This document shows, piece by piece, positions 13,301 to 23,709 of a DNA stretch of 64,000 bases. Each line of letters begins with the position of its first letter. The first letter of the stretch is position 1. Made by a program: the position numbers and the translations under genes. The notes beneath the pieces were generated by a model. That model was not told where the DNA came from and did not search any database. It saw nothing but the letters and a program-made list of their open reading frames with translations. The stretch comes from Peromyscus leucopus (taxonomy: Eukaryota > Chordata > Mammalia > Rodentia > Cricetidae). The stretch is taken from contig NC_051063.1 of assembly GCF_004664715.2 (NCBI RefSeq), positions 118,906,629 to 118,970,628 on the forward strand, read 5' to 3'.

Positions 13301-14243
13301 CTAGATGTGGAACAAGGATGACTGGACTGCTACTCACATCACCAGTGAGGCTACCTGGAAAATGGGACCCCAAAAAAGACACGGAGAAATGGATGAGATC
13401 TACATGAACAGCCTCGTCATGAGTGGGAGCAATGAAGGGCGACGGTCGAGGGAAAGAGAGTGGGAGATCCTAGCTGGATCAAGAAAAGAGAGGGAGAACA
13501 ACGAATAGGACACCATGCTAAATGAAGACCACATGAGAAGGGGAGGAAGCAGAGAGCTAGGGAGGCTCACGGAGATCCACAAAGATATCCCCGCAAAAGA
13601 CTGCTGACAATGGTTGAGAGACGGCAGGAACTGACCTACTCTGGTGATGGGACAGCCAAACACCCTGATAGTTGTGCCATAAACCCCATCCAAGGACTGA
13701 GGAATCTGGATGCAGACATCCACGGCTGGGCCCCTGGTGGAGCACTGGGAGTCTAATTATTGAGAAAGAGGAGGGTTTATATGAGCGAGAATTGTTGAAG
13801 CCAAGGTTGGATAAAGCACAGGGACAAATAACCAAATGAATGGAAACACATGAACTATGAACCAAAGGCTGAGGGGCCCCCAACTGGATCAGGCCCTCTG
13901 AATGGATGAAACAGTCATTTGGCATGATCTGTTTGGGAGGCAGCTGTGCGGTGGTGCCGGTTCCTGGGCTCGTTGCATGAGTTGGCTGTTTGAATCCTGG
14001 GACTTATGCAGGGAAGCTTGGCTCGGTCTGGGAGGAGGGGACTGGACCTGCCTGGACTGAGTCTATCAGGTTGATCCCGGTCTTCGGGGGAGACCTTGAT
14101 CTGGAAGAGGTGGTAATGGGGGGTAGGCTGGGGGGAGGGGGAGGGGGGCAAGAGGGGGAGAACAGAAGAATCTGTGGCTATTATGTGGAACTGAATGGTG
14201 TTGTAAAATAAAAAAATTAATAAAAAATACCTAGATTAAAAAA
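10347..14243 (+). mobile_element. LINE-1 with 5' inversion (twin priming), young
   Basis: The segment 10347-10984 is L1 ORF2 in reverse orientation. From about 10985 the element runs in sense through the rest of ORF2 (to 13304) and the 3' UTR, to a poly(A)-like end at about 14205-14246. The inverted part encodes the ORF2 stretch that should lie just upstream of the sense part, with only about 20 bp lost at the junction. That is the classic twin-priming outcome. The target-site copies AAAGAATGAGATAC flank it at 10333-10346 and 14244-14257. Unit B lacks it. Confidence 0.9.
11030..13304 (+). pseudogene. LINE-1 ORF2 reverse transcriptase, lightly disabled
   Basis: This encodes the RT core and C-terminal region of L1 ORF2. 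The FADD catalytic motif is intact near 11578-11590. Damage seen: an in-frame TGA at about 11210 where a CGA codon is expected, a frameshift around 12170-12226, and another around 12970-13000. The three frames together cover the full C-terminal domain to a normal stop at 13302-13304. The endonuclease domain is missing because the element is 5'-truncated and inverted. It is among the least decayed L1 coding stretches in the window, but it is not functional. Confidence 0.85.
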
Positions 14244-15234
14244 AAAGAATGAGATACACATATAGATAGTATGACATACATTCTTACACACAGGAATCCC
14301 ATAAAAACACAAAACTAGAATACATAATATTAAACCAAAGAACCTTAAGTTTAAATAATTTAAAAGCACTGAAATATATATTATTATACAATGGAGCTTC
14401 AGAGTTGACATTGAGTTTATATTGTTTTGGCCATATATTGCCCTTTGGGCCAGCCCCAAAGCGTGGTTTGTGTCCTCAGGGACACTCTGTTGGAGAGGAC
14501 TAAATTTCTGTTTGTAAGTAGATATTGATGGGAGCTATCTCTTGAGTTTAAAATAGGAGCTTTTTCCAATTTTTCACTGAGCAAATGGACGCCATCTGGA
14601 CTGATGTGTACAGGTCCTGTGCATACCACCTAAGCTTCTGCAAGGTCATGTGCATCAGTTCTGAGCATAGGGGGCCTTTTTTGTTTTGTGTTCTCAATCC
14701 ACTCTAGCTCTTACAAATCATTACTTCTCTTCTGCCATGAAGTCCTTGAGCCCTCTGGGGTATGGTGGTACATTTGATGGAGATACCACATGTAAAAGTG
14801 GTGCAAGGTCTCTCATCCTCTGTACATTAACCAGATGAAGGTCTCAGTATTTGTCTATATATGTTGGAGGAAGAAACTTTTCTGACAATGTCTGAGCAGT
14901 GAACAGATCTATGACTATATCAGATGATGTTAGGAGTCACTTGGTGGCTATGTTCCTTTATTGGAGCAGTAGTCTTGGTTTATGCCTAGGTCCCTGTCCT
15001 GTTGTCATGTTCTTATCCAGCAGTGTGGAGTCAAACATGTATTCCATCTCTTGCAATGGACCTTAAAACAAATCACTTATTATTGGTTACTCCCATCAGG
15101 TTTGTGCCACTGTTTTACTAGCACAGCTTGTAGACAGTCACCATTGTAGATGTTTAGGTTGTGTTTACCTTGATTGTTTTTTTCAGAGAATTTTGAGTAC
15201 TATGGACAGTAGTTAGCAGGCATAAACACCCTAA
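14244..15234 (-). repeat. Old L1-type antisense repeat, right part (paired with 34660-35640)
   Basis: This continues the block at 9481-10012 and is collinear with 34660-35640 of unit B. It ends abruptly at about 15232, where receptor exon 5 sequence begins. That junction marks the deletion of exons 2-4 in unit A. Confidence 0.6.
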
Positions 15235-15420
15235 GTTTTGACTGTAATCCCTGTCCAGAAAATGAAGTTTCCAACATGACAAGTAAAGATGTGATTTACC
15301 AAAATAATCAACAGATTGTTTATTTTCACCCATATTTAAATAGTTTGTAAAGAGTCCTTTGGGGAAAAGAAAGTTTCATTAAGAGTTTGAAGGCATCAGT
15401 AACAGTGCTACTTGAAAAAC

Positions 15421-16655
15421 TACACTCTCTTTTTATTTATTTTTTTATTAAGAAAAATTTTTCATTCATTTCACACAACAAAGATCCCCTTCTTCCCTCC
15501 TCCCACTCACCAGCCACCCTCTTCCAACCCTCCACACAACCCCACAAAAGGCAAGGCATCCCATGGAGAGGAACATCCAGTAGAGGCAATTCCAAGCCCT
15601 TACTCCATCATCAAGGCTGCATGAGTTGTCTGATCACAGGTAGTGGGCTCCAAAAATCCCACTCATGCATGATTCTGATTCTACTGCCAGAGGACCCCAC
15701 AAACAGATCAAGCTACACAGTTGTCTCAACATGCAAAAGGCCTAGTTTAGTCCCATGTAGGCTCCACAGCCATTGATCAAACTTTCATGAGATCCCACTA
15801 GTTTGGGTTGATCATCTCTGCCTGCATTCATTTCCCCATCATGAACCTGATGCACTTGCTCATAGAATCCCACTTCCCTCTCTCCAACTGGACTCCTGGA
15901 GCTCTGCCTGGTGTTTGGCTGTGGATCTCTGCTTCTGCTTTCATCAGTCACTGGAGAAAAGCTCTGTGATGACAGTTAAGGTATTAACAGATCTCATGAC
16001 TGAGATAAGGCTGTTCAGTTCAGGCACCCTCTCCAATATTTCTAGTAGTTCAAGCTGGAGTAATCCTTGGGGATTCCTGGCAACTTCCCTAGCAATGGGT
16101 TTCTCTCTATCCCCTTGAAATCTCCCTCTATCATTGTATCTCTTTCATTGTTTTCCCATTCTATCCCTGATCCAGCTCAACCATCCCATTCCCTTATGTT
16201 CTCATTCCCTATCACCTACCCTCCATTGCCCACACCTCATCCTGTATATTCATAGAGTCTCATGTATTTCCCCTTCACAGGGTGATCTATACATCCCTCT
16301 TTGGGTCCTCCTTGTTAGTTAGCTTCTCTGGAGCTCTGGGTTTTTGTCTGGTTATCTTTTGCTTTACATCTAGTATCCACTTATTAGTGAGTAGGTACCA
16401 TGTTTGTCCTTCTGTGTCTGGGTTACCTCACTCAGGATGATAATTTCTAGTTCCATCCATTTGCCTGAAAATTTGTGATGTCATTGTTTTTCTCTGCTGA
16501 ATAGTAGTCCATTGTGAATATATACCACAGCTAAACCACTCTTAGGCATATACCCAAGATATGCTGAATCATACCACAAAGACACATGCTCAACTATGTT
16601 CATAGCAGCATTATTCATACTAGCCAGAACCTGGAAACAGCCTAGATGTCCCAAA
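15421..16655 (-). mobile_element. LINE-1 in pseudogene A intron, antisense with inverted 5' piece
   Basis: From about 15432 the sequence is antisense L1 3' UTR and ORF2 tail. At about 16530 it switches to sense-strand L1 (16531-16655), giving a twin-priming inversion. The same element with the same switch point is at 53855-55099 in unit C. The intact gene lacks it at the matching place (about 47395). The right end has been lost: sequence jumps at about 16655 to intron sequence equivalent to 55770. Confidence 0.85.
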
Positions 16656-17858
16656 CTAGGTTTGACTATAAAACCCAGTGACTAATGCAAGAAAATGTAA
16701 CACTTGAAAAGACTAATGCATAAAAATTATATTGATTCAAATGATACTATCACACATATAACAAATCCAAAATTCAAATATATTTACTTTTGTGTTGGTT
16801 GAACATAAGATTACTGTACTCAAGTTTACTTTGTTCCACTTCTTCCTACTTAGGAAAGCATGGGTGGAGTGGAGGAAACAGGAAGCTGTGGTCAGAGTAT
16901 ATTGTACGAGAGAAGAATATATTTTCAATAAAAATGAATAAATATAACATTCTTCTACTTAATTTTAAATACATAGTAAAATCAAAACATTTTAATACTT
17001 CCACCCATCAGTTTAAATGACATTGCTTAGCAAAGTCAGAGAGGATTGAACAACTGAAATGAAATGTAAGCATTCTGATGGATAGACTCAGTATTGTAAG
17101 GGCATCTTTTCCATTTGATCTGTTGTGTCAATGCAATTGAAAGAAAAGTGAATTTATTTTGATATAAACTACAAAGATATAAATGGAAGGAAATTCTCAG
17201 CTTCATCCAGTACTATGGTTCAAAATTATGCTCTTGAGGATTGGAATGCTATCTCCATATTGATGTTTTCACAATAAGTACTGCAACCTTGGGAGCATTG
17301 AACTATCAAATCTTATAGAAATTAGAAAAATTAGCAGATAATGTGCTTAACCAAATATCAAACAGTGAAATATAAAAATAGATGCGATATTTTCAACATG
17401 TAGAAAATTTGGTTGATAATTTGTTCATGTTGCCTCTGCTTTCCTTGGAATTATCAGTGCAGGGTTTTATTTTTTGCTTCTTATCTTTTTTCTTATTTTT
17501 AGATTATAATTCCATTATATCATTTCCCCTTTCCCCACTATTCCTCCAAATCCTCCCACTAATCCCTTCTTGCTTTCTTTCAAATTGATTGCCACTTTTC
17601 TCATTAACTGTTGGCATATTGTTTACAAATACTAAAAAGTTCTTGGATAAGTAATATAAATATAAACAAAACCTTTACATTAAGATGAAAGTCAATGAAA
17701 CTTAGAATTAAATACTATACGTCAAACACATTTAGTTTCCATATATTACAAAAAGTAAATAAAATTCATCATAACTTCACAATTCATAAATATAAGTAGC
17801 ATGTTTCATGAAAACTAAGGAAAAAATAAGTCTGAAAATGCTTTTCTTCCTGTTCTAG
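16656..17858 (+). other. Pseudogene A intron 5, right part
   Basis: This is alignable by eye to 55770-55940 and 63471-63830 of unit C and to 48130-50090 of the intact gene. A short piece near 17460-17600 looks like a remnant of the old antisense L1 present at 48885-49490. A TTCTAG acceptor precedes exon 6 at 17853-17858. Confidence 0.7.
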
Positions 17859-18611
17859 CCATAGATCATTGTTTGAAGTGTCCAGATGACCAGTATGCCA
17901 ACACAAAATGAACTCACACCCATTAAAAACTTGAGACATTTCTGCCTTAAAAGGATCCCTTGGGAAAATCTCTGGCTCTCTTGGAACTGTTTTTCTATTC
18001 CCTTATAGCTGTTGTACTGCTATCTTTTCAAAGTATAAAGATACTCTCATAGTCAAGGGCAATAGCCAAGTTCTCAGCTTTGTACTATTCATCTGCCTCA
18101 TATTTTGTTTTCTCTGTCCCTTGCTTTATATTGACCATCCCCATATGGCCACCTTTATCTTGCAGCAGACTTCATTTGAAATTGTCTTCACTGTGGCAAC
18201 CTCTTCTGTTTTGGCTAAGATAATTACTGTAGTACTAACACTCAAGGTCACTGTTCCAGATAGAAAATGAAGTGGCTGCTGGCATCAGGTGCAACTGAAT
18301 TCATCCTTCCCATCTGCACTGTGATACAACTGATGCTCTATGAAATCTGGATGGGAACTCTCCTCCATTTGTTGATGAGGATGTACATGCTGAACATGGC
18401 CATATTTTGATTGTCTGCAACAAAGGTTCAGATATTGCCTTCCACTGTGTTATGAAATACTTGGCTCCCTTGCCCTGGTAACTTTTGCTGTATCTTTCCT
18501 GCCCAGAAATCTGCCTGACACATTCAATCAAACAAAGTTCCTGGCATTCAGCATGCTGGTGTTCTGTAGTGTCTGCCTTACCTTCCTCCCTGTTTACCAA
18601 AGCACCAAGGG

Positions 18612-18999
18612 TGTAGCTGGAGTTTTCCTGCCTTGCCCACAGTCAGGACAAATCTTTGTAACCCAGCAGTCCCACAGCCGCTCAGACCCAACCAAGTAAA
18701 CACAGAGACTTATATTGGTTACAAACTGTATGGCCTTAGCAGGCTTCTTGCTAACTGTTCTTATAGCTTAAATTAATCCATTTCCATAAGTCTATACCTT
18801 GCCACGGGGCTCATAGCTTACTGGCATCTTCACATGCTTCTTGTCATGGTGGAAGCTGGCAGTGACTCCTTCCGCCTTCCTGTTATTTCTTTTCTCCTCT
18901 CTGTTAGTCCTGAATATACTTCCTGCCTAGCCACTGGCCAATCAGTGTTTTATTTATTGACCAATCAGAGTAATTTGACATACAGACCATCCCACAGCA
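18612..18999 (-). mobile_element. Solo LTR inserted in pseudogene A exon 6, antisense
   Basis: A 388-bp unit with TG/CA ends interrupts receptor exon 6. CCAAGGG is found on both sides (18605-18611 and 19000-19006) and once in the intact exon, so it is a target-site duplication. Reverse-complemented, the unit is the same LTR family as 40942-41330 and 35835-37647. Exon 6 resumes exactly after it. Confidence 0.9.
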
Positions 19000-19167
19000 C
19001 CAAGGGCAAGGCTACAGTAGCTGTGGTGGTCTACTGTATCTTGGCCTCCAATGCAGGGCTGCTTATTTGCACCTTTGCCCCAAAGCACTACATTATTTTT
19101 CAAACCACAGGTAAATTCTTTTCATAAGGTCAAGAAAAGACATTCTGAAGCTGAAAATATCCCTTAA

Positions 19168-19503
19168 ATTTAATTAACTTAATTCCTATAGCAGACATCC
19201 CCACAAGATGACAAGGCTCTTTTCTGTAAACAAAATACTATTTCAAAATTTGAAGTTTGTTCTTATGGAAAAATGTAGAAAATAAGCTGCCTAATAAAGT
19301 TCAAACACAAAACCTGGACCTCAGTTCAATTGGATAATATTAAAATAAGCCATTTCTATACCTATAATCCTATTCTTTATTATTTATTATTGACTTTAGT
19401 GTTATCTGTAAATTGGCACTGAATTTTATACATTATTTCATTTGCTGTAAGTTTTCCATTACAAATTGTATGTTACTGTTGCATTAAAAAATATTGCCAT
19501 GTG
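19168..19503 (+). other. Pseudogene A 3' flank with one surviving poly(A) signal
   Basis: This corresponds to 51011-51353 after the intact gene. AATAAA at 19293-19298 matches the second signal of the intact gene, while the first has become AATAAG. Similarity to unit B ends at about 19503. Confidence 0.65.
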
Positions 19504-20016
19504 GTTTCTCAGAAAATTGGGAATCAATCTACCTCAAGACCCAACTATAACACTCTTGGCGATATACCCAAGGAATGCTCAATCTTTCCACAAGGACACA
19601 TGTTCAACTGTGTTCATAGAAGAATTATTCATAATAGCCAGAACCTGGAAACAACTTAGATGTTCCTCAGCTGAAGAATGGATAAAAAAATGTGGCACAT
19701 ATACATAGTGGAGTACTAACCATCAGTAAAAAACAATGATACCATGAAATTTTCAGGCAAGTGGATGGAACTAGAAAATATCATCCTAAGTGGGGTAACA
19801 CAGACTCAGAAGGACAAACATGGTATGTACTCACTCATAAGTGGATACTAGATATAAAGCTAAGAATAACCAGACTACAAGCCATAGTTCCAGAGAGGCT
19901 AACTAACAAGGAGTACCCTAAGAGGGACACATAGATAGCCCAGTGAAGGAGAAATAGGTGAGATCTATATGAATAAACTGGGAGTGAGGAGGTAGTAATG
20001 GAAGGCAAATAATGGA
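19504..20016 (+). mobile_element. LINE-1 3' fragment, sense, old
   Basis: This encodes the last part of ORF2 (19466-19850 region, in frame for about 80 codons and then broken) and the start of the 3' UTR. It is cut at 20016 by the following LTR. It has no poly(A). Confidence 0.8.
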
Positions 20017-20375
20017 TGTCGCAGGATGTCCTGTATGTTGTGAATAAATAAAATGCTGATTGGCCAGTAGCCGGCAGAAAGTATGGGATAGGCAGAACAA
20101 ACTGAGAGGAGAGGCTGGGAGGTGGAAGTCTGGGAGAGATGCCAGCCTGCCATCCAGGGAGCATCATGTAAAGGCAGCAGGTAAATTCACAGAACACTTG
20201 GTGACATATAGATTAACAGAAATAGGCCACATAAAAGAGTAATAGCTAGACAATGGTAGGTCTCAACTAATGGCCAAGCAATTTAAATAATATAAGCATC
20301 TGTATGTTTATTTTACAAGTGGGCTACAGGACTGCTGGGTCTTGGCAGGACCCAGAGAGAAAAACTCTAGCTACA
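20017..20375 (+). mobile_element. 5' LTR of a non-autonomous ERV
   Basis: A 359-bp unit begins TGTCGCAGG and ends CTAGCTACA. An AATAAA lies near 20043, and the end matches the LTRs at 40942-41330 and 18612-18999. A primer-binding-like site follows two bases after it, so this is a 5' LTR rather than a solo LTR. Confidence 0.75.
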
Positions 20376-21640
20376 AATGGCACCCAATGGGTTGACAAGA
20401 GTTTCCACCTAAAACCTGAGAAAACAGATTCTAAAACAGAGCTAAAAACAACTTTCTAGTTGTCTCTCTCAAGTTAGCAGCAGCCTGCAGGTTTGAGCTA
20501 CTATGGCAGGTTCATAGCATGAGACCATAACCAGCAGTATGGCAGGAATGAGGAGTCTGCAAGCTTCACATTACACTGCTGTTGTGGGGTAGATTTAGCC
20601 TTTGCTGGTACATAAAACAAACAAACAACAAAAAAAGAGATTTCTGGGTCACACGCTGATTGGATAGAAGCATAGAACTACTGTTTCTAAGAGTTGATGG
20701 CTCCCAAAGCTGGGGGTAATTGTACAACCACCATATTGGGAAGCTCCGGTGGGCAGAGCCACCAGCCAAAGCTGCTATTTTAGCCCTGGTAATGCTACAG
20801 TTTAAAACAATAGATTCACAATAAGACAGATTAAGATGAAACAAGACTTTAAATGCTTTACAGTGTGTATAAAAAATGTACATAGGCTTGGAAGAGAGAG
20901 AAAAAGGAGTATATACAGTTATATAAAAAATGGATAATTTTTAAAAATAAAGTCTTTAAAGAGACAGTAAAAGTAGTATAAAATAAGCCATGTAAAATGG
21001 ATATTATACAAAAAATATGGATAGTGTTGTCTTTGGAATTCTTAACTGCAGAAAAACATTTGATTGTAAAAGCTGTTGAGTTAAGCCAATATGTATATTT
21101 TAAAGGTACCTTGACTTCAAAATTTGGATGCAAGGATATTTTGCTTTGGAAAGGAGTCTCTGATTTTGTTTTCACAGAAAGCCAGAGGCTATGGATTTGT
21201 TCCAGATTAAGGTACATCAGGTTTGACCAGCCAAGACCCCCTGAAGGGTCTCTGATGACACCATGGCACAGATGATCCAATATCCAGAACGGTTTCAAGG
21301 CAACTGGCTCAGATGATACACCCATGCAGACTACTCCATAATCCTAAAGTTGTCTTTGTGTCCCCATAAGATACAACACCCCCCTCCAGCAGAAAGTAGT
21401 AAGAGAAGCTATGCCCCAATTCCCAAATATACCAAGCTGGCTTTTGAGATGGAATTGGCTCACTCCTCTAAACCCAAACATATTGCTTAAAAAAGGTTGA
21501 GAGATTCTTTTGTTCCATGTCAGAAGAGCCTTCTTGTGTGGCATAGAGAGAAACCAATATTTTTATTTAAATCAGGTTGATTATTAATGTGATCTCTTTT
21601 AAAGAAGAAAAGGGGATATGATATAGATATGATAGGAAGA
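20376..21640 (+). mobile_element. Internal region of a non-autonomous, mys-like ERV
   Basis: TGGCACCCAATGGG at 20378-20391 looks like a CpG-decayed tRNA-Lys primer-binding site (TGGCGCCCAAC type). The roughly 1.2 kb that follows has no gag, pol or env frame in either orientation. A purine run at 21601-21615 (AAAGAAGAAAAGGGG) is a good polypurine tract, but no 3' LTR follows it. The mys label is a guess based on size and lack of coding capacity. Confidence 0.6.
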
Positions 21641-21654
21641 AAGATTAGATCTCC

Positions 21655-22083
21655 AAGCATCTCCACACTGTGTCAAGGTAGAGCAAAGTATGCCCCCCTA
21701 GGGAATATTTCCCAAAAAGCCATGCAGAAGGGATAAGTTCTGGTTGCATTGTCAGTGGTTCCTAAACTGATCTAGCCTAGCCACATCATTGTCATTCAAA
21801 TTCAGAGGATCTAGTTCGGTCCCATGTAGGTTCCCTAGCTAACAGGCCAGAGTTCATGAGCTCCTATCAGCTTCAGTCAGCTGTCTCTGTGGTTTTCCCC
21901 ATCATAATCTTGACATCACTTTCTCCTGTGATCTCTCCTAACTCTCTTCAACTGAAGTCTAGGAGTTCACACCAGTGCTTGGTTGTGGATCAGTGCATCT
22001 GCTTCCAACAGTTACTGAATATAGGTTTTATGATGACAATTAGAGTAATCACTAATCTGATTATAGGGGAAGATAAATTCTGT
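21655..22083 (-). mobile_element. LINE-1 3' UTR fragment, antisense, old
   Basis: This is similar to the antisense L1 3' UTRs at 15600-16060 and 54040-54440. It has no coding sequence and abuts the sense L1 that starts at about 22084. Confidence 0.6.
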
Positions 22084-22614
22084 ACAAGCTTCGTGTTGCA
22101 ACCCAACTCTGTGTCAGTTGCCAGCCAGCAAAGAAAACTCCTGCAGGAAGTCCCCTCCCTCACCAAAACGTTCCATCAGATCCTGAAATCTACAAGTCCA
22201 CACCTAGCAATGATACACACCTGCATGTGACCCCATTAACTTCCTGAGGCATGGAATCCAAATTGCTAGCTCTCATTGAACCAAGAGCTCTCATTGGACC
22301 AAGAATAACTTCTGGAGACAGGGAATCTGCCAGCCCTCATTGGAACAAGAAAGGCTTCCCGAGACACAGAATCTGTTACCTCTGACTGGACCATGAGCCC
22401 CATAAGACCAGGAGTGTCTTGTGAGTCACAGAAGTATCTAGCTTAGGTTAGGCAAGAGCATCTCCCTGAGATACAGAATTTGTGATTTCAAATTAGACCA
22501 AGAGCCAAGATTGGACCCAGAGGAGCCTCCTGAGACACAGACACAACAAGCACAGAGTGGACTAATAGCAACTCAATCAGAGACTGGTATCTCTTATACT
22601 TATTAGAGAAGGAC

Positions 22615-23600
22615 ATGCCCAGACATCAAGGCAAAAATACATACAACAACATGAAGAGCAATATGGCATCACCAGAACCTAGCCTTCCTCCAACAGTAAG
22701 ACCTGAACATCACAATGTAGAGGGAGCAGAAGTAAGCGACCTTAAAAACAGCTTCATAAAGATGCTAGAGGCCTTGAAAGAAAAAATGAAATTGAAGAAA
22801 AGATGAAAAAAATGGAAGAAATCAGTAAATCCCTTAAAGAAAGCAAGAAAACCATGCAAAAGCAATTAAATGAGTGAGGGAAACAGTTCAAGACCTGAAA
22901 AGTGTAATAGAAACAATGAGGAAGACATAAACAGAGGGAATGCTGGAAATAGAAAACCTAAGTAAATGGACAGGAAACACGGATACAAGCATAAACAAAA
23001 GAATTCAAGAGATGGAAAAGAGAAACTCTGGTGTAGAGGATACAATAGAGGAAATAGTTTCAGCAGTCAAAGAAAATACCAAAGCCAAAAAATCATAATA
23101 TAAAATGTCCAGGAATTCTGGGACGCCATGAAAAGACCAAACCTTAGAATAACAGAAATAGAAAAGGAGAAGAATACCAACTCAAAAGCACAGAAAATAT
23201 ATTCAACAAGATGATAGAATTAAACTTTCCCAAGTTAAAGAAGGAAATACCTATGAAGATGCAAGAAGCCTATAGAATACCAAACAGACTAGATGCCCCC
23301 CCAAAACATGCCCTCACAACATAATAATTAAACAACTAAACCTACAAAATAAAGAAAGAATATTAAGAGCAGCAAAGGAAAAAGGCCCAGTGACTTATAA
23401 AGGCAGACCCATCAGAATAACACCCAACTTCTCAATGGAGACTTTCAAAGCCAGAAGGACCTGGACAGATATAATGCAGATACTAAAAGACCATGGATGC
23501 CAGCCTAGACTAAAATACCCAGCAAAACTTTCAATAGCTATAGAGAGAGTAAACAAAACATTCCAAGACAAAACCAGATTTAAACAATACCTATAAAAAA
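22615..23600 (+). pseudogene. LINE-1 ORF1 (RNA-binding chaperone), broken
   Basis: Translation from the ATG at 22615 starts MPRHQGKN, typical of an L1 ORF1 start, and continues open for 63 codons. It runs into a lysine- and glutamate-rich coiled-coil region broken by frameshifts. The C-terminal nucleic-acid-binding part is legible at 23390-23596. ORF1p normally trimerises on L1 RNA; this copy cannot. Confidence 0.8.
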
Positions 23601-23709
23601 ATCTAGCCAGACAGAAAATACTAGAAGGAAAATTCCAACTTAAGGAAGTCAGATACACCCATGAAAACACAGGCAACAGTAAATCCCAAAGAAGAGAAAG
23701 ACACACATA

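Larger units (their letters stand above)
15235..19167 (+). pseudogene. Vomeronasal type-2 receptor pseudogene (copy A)
   Basis: Only two receptor pieces remain. A 50-base scrap of exon 5 (about 15236-15286, still followed by a GTAA donor-like site) encodes the cysteine-rich segment. Exon 6 (17859-19167) encodes the seven-transmembrane domain. Exon 6 starts after a valid AG but has an in-frame TGA at 17909-17911, further stops just downstream, and one-base losses near 18265 and 18350 compared with the intact gene at 31508-51010. A solo LTR splits it at 18612-18999. Exon 1 has been removed by a deletion (breakpoint near 5510) and exons 2-4 by another (breakpoint near 15232). An L1 sits in the remaining intron. 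It cannot encode a receptor. Confidence 0.92.

Noticed and set aside
20858..21325. A 155-codon minus-strand frame in the non-autonomous ERV
   Set aside because: It has no retroviral motif, and composition and orientation do not fit the element, so it is probably chance.
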